A DNA stretch of 40,015 nucleotides from Deltaproteobacteria bacterium (GTDB taxonomy: Bacteria; Desulfobacterota; Binatia; Binatales; Binataceae): positions 1-40,015 of the forward strand of contig PLDK01000012.1 in NCBI GenBank assembly GCA_003135135.1, written 5' to 3'. Made by a program: the position numbers and the translations under genes. Shown piece by piece: positions 1 through 9,006 of this stretch; position 1 is the stretch's first letter; the number at the start of each line of letters is the position of its first letter. Below the pieces are notes generated by a model that worked only from the letters and a program-made list of their open reading frames with translations, did not search any database and was not told the origin of the DNA.

Positions 1-91
1 CGATCGATCGCGCCCGACCCGCCAACAGATCGTTGGACCATCGATACGCACGGGCGGTCGCGTCGAGCAGCGGCAGATCGACGCGGGGCGC
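1..91 (-). pseudogene. Serine-recombinase C-terminal fragment (upstream half)
   Basis: Read on the minus strand this gives about 30 codons with no stop, including the pieces DLPLLDATARAYRW and LLAGRARS. These resemble the C-terminal region of resolvase/invertase-type recombinases common in soil bacteria. The frame runs off the window at base 1. Because bases 1-22 equal bases 39994-40015, it continues without a break into the fragment at 39797-40015. The 5' side is cut at about base 92 by an IS3/IS481-type element, so the catalytic serine domain is missing. Family assignment rests on remembered C-terminal motifs and is moderately sure; loss of function follows from the missing N-terminus. Confidence 0.6.
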
Positions 92-92
92 C

Positions 93-1290
93 TGTCTGTG
101 TCGAATTCCAACTCACGCGGCGGCAGGGGTCTGAAATAGTCCATTGCAATGCTGTTGCCACCGGTAGGAGTCGAAGCACGCGTGCGGTAGCGCGGGCGCA
201 CCGCTGCGCTGCGCCGGTGTCGCCCCTGTCAGTCCGGTGTGACAGCGATATTGGTTGTAGAACACCTTGTAGTCCTCGAGCTTGCGTTCGAGGTCGCTCT
301 GGTTCCAAAACCAGATCCGATCCAGATACTCGCGCCGGATGGTTCCGATCAGCCGCTCGACGAAAGCATGCGAACGGGGCGTTGCGGGAATGGTCTTGAT
401 CTCATCGACTTCGAGTATCCGAAGGTTCGCTCGCCAGCGATGAAAGCGAAACAGCGGATCATGGTCCGAGGATAGATGCCTCGGCAGAGTCTGCCGCGCG
501 ATCGCGCGATTGAACATCCGGCAGACTCGGATGCCATCGAGATTGGCAGGCGCGACGCCGAAGCCAATGATCCGACGGGTGTATACGTCCATCACCACCA
601 TGACCCAATAACTCTTGAGCAGAATTGATTCAGTTCGGAAGAGATCGACACTCCACAGACGGTCTCTGGCGTGTCCGATTACCGAGAGCCAGGACGGGCC
701 ACCGCCGTCAGGTCCCGGTCGATTGTAGCGGATGAGGATGCGCCGGACGACATCCTTGTTGAGCTCGATGCCAAAGGCATTCGAGATTTGCTCGGCGATC
801 TTGCGGCAGCCGAAGTATGGGTTGCGCCGTTTCATCTCGACCACCGCGTCGATCAGCTCTCGTGACGGGCCTCTCGGTCCTGGGCGACGGCGTGGTCTGG
901 AGCTGTAGAGCAGACGATATTTGCCCTTGACCAAAACTCGATGAAGACGCAGGAGAGTCGAGGTCTTCAGCACCTCGGCTATCTTGCCCAAGCGTCTGGG
1001 CGACACCAACAATGTACAAAATCCCAGAATCAGCCGATCCCACGCGGTCAGATTCGGACTCCGGCGCTGCGAACGCTTCATGATGAGCAATTGGTGCTTG
1101 ACCGCCAGCGACTCGGCCGCGACCGCACGAACCCCGCCGGGACGGGCCAGCCGCGCCAGGGTCACCAGCAGGTGAGCAATCAGCCTGAACCACAACGTCA
1201 TGCCGCGCCGGAGTTTAACGCTCTCCCACCGATTCGCAAGCCTGCGCTTCGCGACCGTCCTGTGCCAGAATTAGCAATTCGCCACACACA
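93..1290 (-). mobile_element. IS3/IS481-type insertion sequence, about 1.2 kb
   Basis: One transposase gene is bracketed by imperfect inverted ends. The left end reads TGTCTGTGTCGAATT and the complement of the right end reads TGTGTGTGGCGAATT, so the element starts TG and ends CA as in the IS3 superfamily. The bases GCC flank both sides and could be a 3-bp target duplication. The element interrupts the recombinase gene that spans the window ends. The same terminal sequence recurs as the palindrome at 2654-2708. Confidence 0.7.
113..1201 (-). CDS. rve-type DDE transposase (IS3/IS481-like)
   Basis: This 362-residue protein would cut and join the element's own ends. The N-terminal third is basic and helical. 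The integrase core carries the three acidic residues in their usual settings: Asp in WSVDLF, Asp in SSDHDPLF, and Glu in HAFVERLIGTIRREYLD, so it looks catalytically intact. The C-terminus has the NQYRCHTGLTGATPAQ segment typical of this clade. The start ATG at 1201 lies 90 bp inside the right inverted end. No frameshift is visible, unlike classical two-ORF IS3 members. The exact IS family could not be fixed by eye. Confidence 0.85.
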   Translation of the reverse strand: MTLWFRLIAHLLVTLARLARPGGVRAVAAESLAVKHQLLIMKRSQRRSPNLTAWDRLILGFCTLLVSPRRLGKIAEVLKTSTLLRLHRVLVKGKYRLLYSSRPRRRPGPRGPSRELIDAVVEMKRRNPYFGCRKIAEQISNAFGIELNKDVVRRILIRYNRPGPDGGGPSWLSVIGHARDRLWSVDLFRTESILLKSYWVMVVMDVYTRRIIGFGVAPANLDGIRVCRMFNRAIARQTLPRHLSSDHDPLFRFHRWRANLRILEVDEIKTIPATPRSHAFVERLIGTIRREYLDRIWFWNQSDLERKLEDYKVFYNQYRCHTGLTGATPAQRSGAPALPHACFDSYRWQQHCNGLFQTPAAA

Positions 1291-1291
1291 G

Positions 1292-1469
1292 CCTCGTTGA
1301 ACTCCCGGAGTGGAAGGCCAACGATGCCTTCCGCTAGCTCCCTCGGACCTATCAACCCGATTTAATTCCGCTTCAGTGCTCGAGGGCACCGCTCAGTTCG
1401 AAATGCGAGCCCCTTCCGCTTTGCTTGCGGCTTTTACGCGCTCAAGATAGTAGAAGCAAGTGTAGGAAA
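1292..1469. other. Intergenic stretch with no gene seen
   Basis: Between the IS right end and the small Cys-rich gene I see no supported ORF. The sequence does not continue the recombinase frame recognisably, so the material left of the IS insertion may have been rearranged. Confidence 0.4.
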
Positions 1470-1722
1470 ATGCGCGCAAAGACTATTTTCGCGGCGACGT
1501 TGGGGCTCGCAATACTCAGTTTACAAGCCTTTTTTTTTTGAATCGCCATACGGAAGCCAACCACAATATGGGCAGTATGGATCGGGGCATACGATATGTG
1601 ATGCTCAGGGCAACAACTGCCTGGCCTGCGATTCGGGCAACAACAATTGTCAACGCACCGACGGGCAGTATGGAGCGAGCGGGCAATCTGGATCGGGGCA
1701 TAGTTGGGGATTCTTTTTCTAA
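1470..1722 (+). pseudogene. Small secreted Cys-rich protein, frameshifted at a T10 run
   Basis: ATG 1470 opens a signal-peptide-like start, MRAKTIFAATLGLAILSLQA, that stops at TGA 1539 just after ten consecutive T (1530-1539). One reading frame over, bases 1540-1722 encode a Gly/Gln/Asn-rich tail containing a symmetric CX6CX2CX6C pattern and ending in GHSWGFFF then TAA. Removing one T would give one 83-residue secreted protein. The run may be a sequencing error, a mutation or a phase-variable tract. No family is recognised. A weak GGA lies a few bases before the ATG. The region sits between an IS and the BON gene. Confidence 0.55.
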
Positions 1723-1895
1723 ACGTTGATACCAAGCGCTGGCCATACCTTGCCGCAGGTCCGGCGCGCTTGGCTAAGCAAAACCTCGTCCCGCGAGACG
1801 GGTAGACGTAACATCCACAACGCTGGAGCCCAAGGCCCCGCGAGGTAATCACTTAGGACTTTGTCCCACGGAAACTCAACAAGGAGATCAAGGCT

Positions 1896-2318
1896 ATGAG
1901 TAAAAAGAATAAAAAGAACAAGATACTGGCTATAGTACCGGCGATGGTTCTCGGAATTGGGCTGGCACTGCCGGCTCTCGCACAGGAAACGAGTGGCAGC
2001 TCTGGCGTTCCGGCCAGTACTTCGATGCATCAGGCAGGCGAAGACACCGAAAGCGCGGCGCAGAACGCGTATCACGGGACGGTTACCGCATTGGACGATA
2101 CGAGAATCACTACAGAAGTGAAAACGAATCTAGCTGCTGCCAAAGATTTGAGGTCCGGCCAGATTCACGTCACCACAGTAGCCGGCGTCGTGACGCTGGA
2201 GGGCCAGGTACACGATTCCAACGTCGTATCACGCGCTGAAGCTATCGCGAGAAATGCGAACGGCGTACGGGGTGTTACCAACGACCTGCGAGTGGACTCT
2301 TCAGTTCCTAAGGACTAG
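1896..2318 (+). CDS. Periplasmic BON-domain protein (OsmY-like)
   Basis: This 140-residue protein starts with a lysine-rich n-region, a hydrophobic stretch and an ALA-Q cleavage site near residue 30, so it is exported. Residues about 67-136 form one BON domain: TRITTEVKTNLAAAKDL, then the VTLEGQV strand, then AIARNANGVRGVTNDLRV. BON domains occur in OsmY-type envelope-stress proteins and are thought to contact phospholipids. Residues 31-60 are a Ser/Gly-rich linker. AAGGAG at 1881-1886 sits well placed before ATG 1896. It appears monocistronic. Stress association is a family inference. Confidence 0.88.
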   Translation: MSKKNKKNKILAIVPAMVLGIGLALPALAQETSGSSGVPASTSMHQAGEDTESAAQNAYHGTVTALDDTRITTEVKTNLAAAKDLRSGQIHVTTVAGVVTLEGQVHDSNVVSRAEAIARNANGVRGVTNDLRVDSSVPKD

Positions 2319-2906
2319 CAGGGAAGAGTACTCGTGCCTGTCCCTCCTCAAAACTCTAATTGCATGTGATACTCAAGCCTTGTCCTGACGGGGAGGGGTT
2401 TCGGGCGGGACCCAGATGTCCGGCGTGGTCGACTCAACGAATCGAGTCGGCAGGAAATTGGTTCGCAAGTGCTGACCATTCGCTGTACGCGCAAACGCCT
2501 CAAGCACTTCGACGCTGAGGTCGCTTCTGAGCGTATGCTTCCGACCAATCGCCTCGGCGACTGGTATGCCAATCTCCTCTTCACTCGGAGCGCGCGGCTG
2601 ATCATTTGCGTAAGCGAACGGTCCTTGCTTCCGGTGTTCGTTGAAGCCAGAGACCTGTGTGTGGCGAATTGCTGATTCTGGCGAAATCAGTAATTCGCCA
2701 CACACAGGGCTCCCGCGGGGCGGTTGACAGCCAGAATTGACAGCCACGGGCTCGGGGATTCGGACACATCGCGGACACGATCCTGAAATAACCTGCGCAG
2801 GTTCGCGGCAAATTACCGGCCACCAGTGAAGCGATCTGGTGGCAGAGCCGATTGCCGCGCGATTAGGGGCAGATGGCGGCCCTTCCAGTGTGAATCTTCT
2901 TCGGGG
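2319..2906. other. Unresolved stretch with possible degraded minus-strand ORF
   Basis: A minus-strand frame from 2747 to 2373 is open for 124 codons. Its C-terminal part, for example EVLEAFARTANGQHLRTNF and VESTTPDIWVPPET, reads like protein, but I do not recognise a family. The upstream part runs through the IS-end palindrome at 2654-2708, so any original start has been replaced. No good ribosome site is visible. I treat it as a possible remnant rather than a gene. Confidence 0.25.
2654..2708. repeat. Palindrome of two facing IS ends
   Basis: Two 24-bp arms starting CCTGTGTGTGGCGAATT face each other across a 7-bp spacer (CTGGCGA) with one mismatch. Each arm matches the right terminal repeat of the IS at 93-1290. 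It has no coding space. It may be a minimal MITE-like element or a scar left by the same IS family. Confidence 0.75.
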
Positions 2907-3977
2907 CTAGCGTGCAGGAGCTGGCCCCTGCCTACTGCTCACCACCAAGATCCTGAACGTCCCCGCAACCGGCTTCGGCCGTGGAGGTTGCCCGCTCGCG
3001 CTCGGCACCGGAAACGTCAGGTCCGCTGTCGGCAGATAAACCGTCCCGCTCCGTGCATCCACAGCCATCGTCCGCGCGCCCAACTCGGTCTTCACCACCT
3101 GCGCAAGCTCGAACTTGTCCGCTGACACTTCGCGAATAATCGTCAACGTTCCATCGCCGCAACTGGCCAATGCCAGCCCGTTGTAGAAGGCGGTCGCGTC
3201 GACGAACGCGCCAATCGGAAAATCCGCCACGATCTTTCCGTCGTCGGCGTTCATCACAATCAGTTTGTTATTTCGACAACCCACGAACAGGCGGCGCGTC
3301 GCGCGATCCATCGACATCCCGGTCGGCCGGCGACCCGGCCCAGTCGGCCATCGCGCGACGACTTTCATCGCCTTCGTATCGACCACCGCCACTTCGTCTT
3401 TGTCTGCGATATTGACGTACACCTTGCCGTTCCCGTCCGCGACCGCGAACTCCGGCGAACCGCCCAAATCGATCGTCGCCGCCGCCTGCCCGCCGGCTGG
3501 ATTCACGTCGGGCGCTATCGCAACCATCTGATGCGCATCGCCGCAGAAGACCAGCACGCGCTCGCTGGCGGGGTCATAGATTATTGAGTCGGCGTCATCC
3601 GACGCCGCCACTTTGCCAATGGTCGCGTTGGTCTTCAGATCGAAGATCACCACCGAGGCCCCCTTGCCATCGCTGATAAATCCGCGCCCCGCATCCGGCA
3701 CGAGAGCTACGCCGTGAGATCTTTGCTGCCCCCCGATATCCGCGACGATCTTGTCCGTCGATACGTCCAACGCCATCGTATGCGTCGTGCGCGTGACGTA
3801 TAGCAGTCGGCCGTCAGCGCTGAGGGTAGCGAAGTCCCATCCGCCGTCGCCGCCGACCTTCAAAGTCGACGTCAACTTATATGCGGCCGCCCCCGCATCC
3901 GCCGCAAACGCCGGACCAGCCGCGAAAGCCACACCAACAATCGCGAGAACAAAAACTCGAAACAAACTCTTTTTCAT
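2907..3977 (-). CDS. Secreted YncE-like beta-propeller protein
   Basis: This 356-residue protein begins with a clear sec signal, MKKSLFRVFVLAIVGVAFAA, cleaved after AFA. The mature part is a chain of about seven short beta repeats with the YVTN/YncE pattern: LSADGRLLYVTR, DVSTDKIVADI, VVIFDLKTNATIGKV, KVYVNIADKDEVAVVDTKAMKVVARW and MDRATRRLFVGCRNN, each kept here as a short fragment. Such propellers are periplasmic or extracellular, often of unknown ligand. GGGGAAG precedes ATG 3977. It is flanked by mobile DNA on both sides and has no operon partner. The fold is fairly sure; the function is not. Confidence 0.85.
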   Translation of the reverse strand: MKKSLFRVFVLAIVGVAFAAGPAFAADAGAAAYKLTSTLKVGGDGGWDFATLSADGRLLYVTRTTHTMALDVSTDKIVADIGGQQRSHGVALVPDAGRGFISDGKGASVVIFDLKTNATIGKVAASDDADSIIYDPASERVLVFCGDAHQMVAIAPDVNPAGGQAAATIDLGGSPEFAVADGNGKVYVNIADKDEVAVVDTKAMKVVARWPTGPGRRPTGMSMDRATRRLFVGCRNNKLIVMNADDGKIVADFPIGAFVDATAFYNGLALASCGDGTLTIIREVSADKFELAQVVKTELGARTMAVDARSGTVYLPTADLTFPVPSASGQPPRPKPVAGTFRILVVSSRQGPAPAR

Positions 3978-4076
3978 ATCTTCCCCACAGAAGCGAAACC
4001 GCAGGGGGCCAGACCCTGCACCCTGGCCAGCAAAAAATCACCGACCTATTCTAACAGGGTCTCTCACTTTTTTGTG

Positions 4077-4106
4077 TCGTCCCGAGCGCAGCCGAGGGAC
4101 CCCGGA
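4077..4106. repeat. REP-like palindromic repeat unit
   Basis: The core GTCCCGAGCGCAGCCGAGGGAC is an imperfect palindrome in a short T-rich context. Similar dispersed units with the theme 'cccgagcg-aGC-cgaggga' are common between genes in many environmental genomes. Only one copy is seen in this window, so repeat status is inferred from that resemblance. Confidence 0.45.
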
Positions 4107-4157
4107 TCTTTTTTTCCACCCATTCGTATTTTTTTCTCTCCTGAACTAAAAAAGTAT

Positions 4158-4978
4158 GGCTGTGTTGCAACTTTGGCGGGGGGTAGCCTGAAAAGATCGT
4201 GAAGAACGTAACCCGACCGGCAATCTTCAAGTGGCGGCAGACGGCGCCGGAGCTGATTCTGTGTGCCGTGCGCTGGTATCTTCGGTACTCGCTGTCGCTC
4301 CGCGATGTCGAAGAGTTGTTCGCCGAACGCGGTCTGGAGGCGGATCACACGACGATCTGGCGTTGGGTTCAACGTTACGGTCCCGAACTGGAGCAGCGGC
4401 TACGCCGTCATCTCAAGCCGACCAACAAATCCTGGCGTGTCGATAAGACGTATATTCGAGTGAAGGGCCGTTGGTGTTACCTCTATCGGGCCATCGATTC
4501 CACCGGTGCCACTATCGACTTCCTGCTGTCGGCGTTGCGCGATGCTGCGGCGGCCAAACGCCTGTTCCGCAAGGCTCTCAGCGATCCATCGCACCCCCAG
4601 CCCCGCGTCATCAATACTGATCAGGCCCGCCTCTACGGCTCGGCGATTGCAGCAGTGAAAGAGGAAGGAACCCTGCGCCGCCGCTGCCGACATCGACCGG
4701 TCCAATACTTGAACAACATCCTGGAGCAGGATCATCGAGCGATCAAACGACGAGTGAAGGCCAAGCAGAGCTTTCGTGAGTTCCAAGCAGCCCGGCGAAC
4801 GATTGAGGGATACGAGGCGATGCACATGATCCGAAAGGGGCAGGCGCGGTGGGTCAGCGACGCTGATGTTCGCAACCAGAATCAGTTCATCGACCAGCTG
4901 TTCGATCTGGCTGCCTGAGACCTCGCCGCCCAGTTCCGCTCGGGGCCTCCTCCGTCACCGTTTTCAAAGTTGCAACAC
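4158..4978 (+). mobile_element. IS6-family insertion sequence
   Basis: The element is about 820 bp, the usual IS6/IS26 size. The left end GGCTGTGTTGCAACTTTG and the complement of the right end AGTGTTGCAACTTTG form the inverted repeats. It cuts the last codons of the IS481-like transposase copy 1. The flanking 8 bp (AAAGTATG left, TTCCGTTC right) do not match, so no target duplication is visible. This suggests an IS6-mediated adjacent deletion or rearrangement rather than a simple insertion. Confidence 0.85.
4199..4918 (+). CDS. IS6-family DDE transposase
   Basis: This 239-residue protein has an N-terminal helix-turn-helix (about residues 20-65, ending HTTIWRWVQRYGPELE) and a DDE core. The core has Asp in WRVDKTYIRVKG, Asp in INTDQARLYGSA, and Glu in ILEQDHRAIKRR. 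Length and motifs match IS26/IS6 relatives, which move by copy-in and form cointegrates. The start is GTG at 4199, inside the left inverted repeat region. Nothing suggests inactivation. Confidence 0.92.
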   Translation: MKNVTRPAIFKWRQTAPELILCAVRWYLRYSLSLRDVEELFAERGLEADHTTIWRWVQRYGPELEQRLRRHLKPTNKSWRVDKTYIRVKGRWCYLYRAIDSTGATIDFLLSALRDAAAAKRLFRKALSDPSHPQPRVINTDQARLYGSAIAAVKEEGTLRRRCRHRPVQYLNNILEQDHRAIKRRVKAKQSFREFQAARRTIEGYEAMHMIRKGQARWVSDADVRNQNQFIDQLFDLAA

Positions 4979-5991
4979 TTCCGTTCGTAGCGATGATGCA
5001 AGCCGCCGACCTTAGGGATAGCGATCACCTTTGCGATCCTGCGTGGAATGATCGGGCGCGGGTGCGGACAATCCTTGTTGAGCGAAAGATGTGTGCGGGT
5101 GCGTTGGTAGTAGTTGATGTACGAGGACAGGACTTGGCGCAAATGGCGCTCGTTGAAGATCACGATGTGATCCAGACACTCGCGGCGAATCGAACCGATC
5201 ACGCGCTCGACGTATGCGTTCTGCCAAGGTGAGCGCGGTGCCGTGATGACTTCCGTGATGCCCATCGCTTCGACCCGGCCGCGGAAGCCTGAGTCATACG
5301 ATGCGTCACGGTCGCGCAGCAGATACCGGGGCGCCGTGTCCCACGGGAATGCTTCGGTTACCTGGCGCGAGAGCCAGGCTGCGGTCGGATGCTCGGTGAC
5401 AGCTGTGCGCATGAACTTCCTGCGATCGTGCGCCAGAATGACCATCACGTAGAGCAGCCGAAACGATGCGGACGCCACAACGAACATATCGATCGCAGCG
5501 ATGCCTTGGGCGTGATTCCGCAGGAAGCTGCGCCAGGTCGAGGAAGGCACACCTCGTCTTCGCACCATGTACTTCGCGACGGTCGCTTGGCTGACCTCGA
5601 TGCCGAGCTTGAGCAGCTCACCGTGGATCCGGGGCGCACCCCAGAGCGGGTTGGCGCTGCTCATCTGCCGAATCAGGTCACGAATCTCGCGATCCACTGA
5701 CGGCCGCCCGGATCTGGAGCGCCAACGCCAAAACAGACGGAATCCCTGACGGTGCCATTGGATCACCGTTGCTGGCTTGACCAACACCATCACCTCCAGA
5801 CAGCGTGGCCACAGTCGGTAGAGCAAGACCCAGAGCAAGCGGTCGATCGCGAACAGTCGCAGCCGACCCGGCCGCTGGCGGCGAAGAACGTGCAGCTGAT
5901 GACGGAGCGCGAGGTTCTCCAGCTCCACAACCGCCCGACTACGGAATCGGCATACAAGCCGAGAAACGATCGATCGCACGAGCGTAAGCAT
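4979..5991 (-). pseudogene. rve DDE transposase, last codons lost (copy 1)
   Basis: The protein is near-identical to copy 2. The start ATG at 5991 aligns with the ATG of copy 2 (10229). The core carries Asp in IAAIDMFVV, Asp in LLRDRDASY and Glu in NAYVERVIGSIRREC. The C-terminal HHRYER is followed not by LAA-stop but by read-through into the IS6 sequence, extending the frame to 4882. Because only three native residues are lost, the enzyme could still work. The missing IS end makes this copy unable to mobilise itself in the usual way. Confidence 0.75.
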
Positions 5992-6060
5992 GCCGGCGAT
6001 ATTGCGTCGGTGAATCCAAAAACTCCAGACTTTTCGACGCATTCGGAGTTTTTAGTAGCC
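4979..6060 (-). mobile_element. IS481-like element copy 1, left end removed
   Basis: The right end near 6060 (GAGTTTTTAGTAGCCAC) matches the corresponding end of copy 2 near 10300. The opposite end, roughly 200 bp present in copies 2 and 3 downstream of the transposase stop, is missing because the IS6 element abuts at 4978. It lies in the same orientation as copy 2 and together they bracket the antiporter gene. Confidence 0.75.
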
Positions 6061-6115
6061 ACAACGGGCAACTCCTCAGCGGCGACCACTTACACCACGG
6101 GCTGCTAGCGCCAGA

Positions 6116-6511
6116 GTGGAACCTACTGCCTCCGAACCTGCTCCGCCATCAACTTATCCTAGTCACGCAGAAGACCATCCGAACTTTAAGGTGCAGCTAA
6201 TCGACCACCCGGGCACGTCACCACAACGAGAGCCATACTTTGCGTGGGATACAATTAATGGCCGCCATCTGGAATATGAGAACATACCGGGCAGTCCGGC
6301 CTACCCAGAGGTAAAGATTACTTTCATGGATTCGCAGCCTACGGATGTCCAGCATGTCGTCTTCAATGGGCGGGTCGGCAAAAAGGGATGCGATCTGACT
6401 CGCGGCAAACCCAAACACTTTGAGCTTGGGGATACGCAGTCGCTTCTTCAAGACGAACCCGAGCCGGGTGAAGTGAGACTGCCGCGTGGGCGCCGCGACG
6501 GCCTTGTATGA
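6116..6511 (+). CDS. Uncharacterised ORF, strand uncertain
   Basis: A 131-codon plus-strand frame is open. Its middle (FKVQLIDHPGTSPQ, YFAWDTINGRHLEYENIPG, YPEVKITFMDSQPTDVQ) has protein-like composition, but no family is recognised and no convincing ribosome site precedes ATG 6116. A minus-strand frame (6619 to 6218) overlaps it, containing HFTRLGFVLKKRLRIPKLKVFGF, which also looks protein-like. One of the two may be a decayed gene. The region up to 6761 holds nothing else I can support. Confidence 0.25.
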   Translation: MEPTASEPAPPSTYPSHAEDHPNFKVQLIDHPGTSPQREPYFAWDTINGRHLEYENIPGSPAYPEVKITFMDSQPTDVQHVVFNGRVGKKGCDLTRGKPKHFELGDTQSLLQDEPEPGEVRLPRGRRDGLV

Positions 6512-6761
6512 AACGACCTGGACAATAGGCGGTTCGACGGCCGAACCCAATGTTTCGCTCTTGGCCGGAGCGGCATAGCCCATTAATCGAGCTTGATGTG
6601 TCAAGACCTTGGGACCCACTTCGATCGCTCGCTGGTCGCCGTCTCACGATGTGGCCGTGATGCGCATCCGCGGCCATCAGGGTATTTGGTTTCGTGGCGA
6701 GCGCGGACTGGGGAAGAAGTCGCTAAGGAGCTGGGCACACGCGTACGCGGGGCGACGGGCA

Positions 6762-8903
6762 CTACGCGCGCGACGGTTTTTCCGGCGTCACCACCACCGC
6801 GAAGGCGCAGCGCGCGTTGCGCAATACGTACTCGACCTTGGGGCCGAAGTAGAGGCCTCGTTCCGACGGCCGGAACATCACGCCCATCACCAGCAAGTCG
6901 AAACCGCTTTTTTCGGCCGCGGTCAGGATGGTGCTTTCGGGTTTGCCGCCGGATTCGATTCGCGCCTCGAGTTTGATGCCGACCTGCTGGCCGAGCTGCC
7001 GCAATTCCTCCACGATCGGGACGCCATCCTCGGGCGTCGCGCGGCGTCGGTAGAAATTGCGCAGCGTGAGCGTCGGGCCGTCCTTGACGTACAGGGCCGT
7101 CATCTGCGCGTCGGTGGCGTTCGCATAGAGCATCGCCAGGGTCGCGCCGAGGCGTGAAAACGGGGCTCCGGTGGTCGGCGCGAGGATCTTCCTGAGCGGC
7201 ACCTGCGCGCCGACATTACGCACGATCACAATCGGCGTCTGCGCGCGATCGACCAGTTCGCGTAGCACCTCCCCGCCGAGTGCGTAGTCGCCCTCCATCA
7301 ACGAGGCTCCCGCGAAGATCGCGTCATAGCCGCGTTCGCTTTCCTTAACGATCGCCTGCGCGATGGAATCGGCCGATCCGGTGCGTTGCAAGATATTGTG
7401 CGCGCCACTCAGCTCGGCGATTGCTTTGATGCGCGCGAACTCGGCTTCGTCAAGTGCGGCCGACGCCGCTACGTCGGCGGCCGTGGTCGCATGGAAGACC
7501 GTGATGCTGGCGTCGTGATGGTTGCCGAGGGCGGCCGCCAGATGGGCCGCGAGCTGCGCATGCGGACCGCTGCCGCTGAGCACCAGCAGTTTCGCGCCCT
7601 CGCGGGTGAACGGCAGCCGTGCGAGTAGCTTTTCGCGCTCCAGTCGCGCGGTCTCTTCGGGCTTCGGTTCGACCCCGGAGAGCATCCAGCTCAAGAGCGG
7701 CGGCGTCATCAGCGAAGTTATGATCGCGACCATGACGATGATCGCGTACATCTCCTGCGTCAGTACCCCGAGGCTCAGGCCGATCAGCGCGACGATGATT
7801 TCCATCCCGCCGCGCGCGTTCATTCCGATCGCCACTGCGAGCGATTCGCGCGGCTTGAGCCCGAAGAGCAGGGCGCCCGTCGAGCAGCCGATCACTTTGC
7901 CGGCGATCGCGATTCCCACCACCAGCGCCAGCAGGCCAAGCCCGTGCAGGGCGAAGAGATCGACCTTGAGTCCCGAATAGGCGAAGAAGACCGGCGCGAA
8001 AACCCCGATGGTGATCGCCTCGAGTTCGCTGCGATCCGACCGCCGCAGCCGCGCCGACCGTCCCAGCATTACGCCCGCGATAAACGCGCCGAACACCGCA
8101 TGGATGCCGATTGCCTGCGTGATAATCGCGCAGACCATCGCGATACCGACCATCGCGCTCATGCCGGCGTGCTCGGCGCGCGCGCGATCGTCGACCCAGC
8201 GCATGATGCGGACGATCAGATTGCCGCCCACGAAGTAGCAGAAACCGACGAACGCAATGACCGCAAACAGGATCGAGGCGAACGTGCGCATGTCCAAAAC
8301 GCCATGCGCTGCGAGCCCCGCGAGGATCGAGAGCATCAGCCATCCGACGGTGTCGTCGAGGATCCCGGCGCCGAGAATCAGCAGTCCGAGATCGCGCCGC
8401 ATGAGGTCGAGGTCGATTAGAATTTTGGCGATTACAGGCACCGCCGAGATCGACATCGCGACCGCCATAAAGAGGCTGAAGATCAGCCGCTCGTTTGGCG
8501 CGGCGAGGTATTCTGCCGGCAGGCGCCAGCCGAGCGTGAAGCCGGTCGCCGCCGGCACGATTACTCCGAGCAGCGAAACCGCGACGGCGGCGCCGCCGAC
8601 CCTGCGCAAAATCCCGAGGTCGGTCTCGAGGCCGGTATAAAGCAGCAGCATGATCACGCCGATCCACGCCACCGCCTCGAGCAGATGGTCCGCGATCGCG
8701 TCGGGCGGAAAGATCATCGCGTGCAGACCGGGGGCGAAGTGTCCCAGGATGGTCGGACCCAGTACGATTCCAGCCAGCAACTCGCCGATAACGGTCGCCT
8801 GACCAAGGTGCTTCGCGGCGTCGGCAAGTGCACGCGCGATCACGAACAGCAGCGTGAACTGGATCAGGAAGCGCAGGACCTGGACTTCACTCAGGTGAGG
8901 CAT
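6762..8903 (-). CDS. CPA2 cation/proton antiporter with C-terminal universal-stress tail
   Basis: This 713-residue inner-membrane protein would exchange Na+ or K+ for H+. Residues about 1-415 are a Kef/NapA-type exchanger with about twelve membrane segments, including TVIGELLAGIVLGPTILG, the conserved LILGAGILDDTVGWLML acidic motif, and a regular GMNARGGMEIIVALIGLS segment. Residues about 440-710 carry universal-stress-protein-like alpha/beta repeats (LLVLSGSGPHAQLAAHLA, DLLVMGVM) in place of a TrkA-N domain. ATG 8903 follows AAGGCGGC and is preferred to the TTG one codon earlier. The gene sits between two same-orientation IS481-like copies. Confidence 0.88.
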   Translation of the reverse strand: MPHLSEVQVLRFLIQFTLLFVIARALADAAKHLGQATVIGELLAGIVLGPTILGHFAPGLHAMIFPPDAIADHLLEAVAWIGVIMLLLYTGLETDLGILRRVGGAAVAVSLLGVIVPAATGFTLGWRLPAEYLAAPNERLIFSLFMAVAMSISAVPVIAKILIDLDLMRRDLGLLILGAGILDDTVGWLMLSILAGLAAHGVLDMRTFASILFAVIAFVGFCYFVGGNLIVRIMRWVDDRARAEHAGMSAMVGIAMVCAIITQAIGIHAVFGAFIAGVMLGRSARLRRSDRSELEAITIGVFAPVFFAYSGLKVDLFALHGLGLLALVVGIAIAGKVIGCSTGALLFGLKPRESLAVAIGMNARGGMEIIVALIGLSLGVLTQEMYAIIVMVAIITSLMTPPLLSWMLSGVEPKPEETARLEREKLLARLPFTREGAKLLVLSGSGPHAQLAAHLAAALGNHHDASITVFHATTAADVAASAALDEAEFARIKAIAELSGAHNILQRTGSADSIAQAIVKESERGYDAIFAGASLMEGDYALGGEVLRELVDRAQTPIVIVRNVGAQVPLRKILAPTTGAPFSRLGATLAMLYANATDAQMTALYVKDGPTLTLRNFYRRRATPEDGVPIVEELRQLGQQVGIKLEARIESGGKPESTILTAAEKSGFDLLVMGVMFRPSERGLYFGPKVEYVLRNARCAFAVVVTPEKPSRA

Positions 8904-9006
8904 CAAGCCGCCTTGCGGACGTTTCGAAGATCAGTCGGATGTGGAGATCATGACAGAGCATCGCCCGCAGTGTTAGTCGGGATTTCCATTTTGAATCCTT
9001 GTCGTT

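Noticed and set aside
1739-1757. Sigma-54-like TGGCCATACCTTGC before the BON gene
   Set aside because: GG to GC spacing is 9 instead of 10 bases; sigma-54 spacing is strict.
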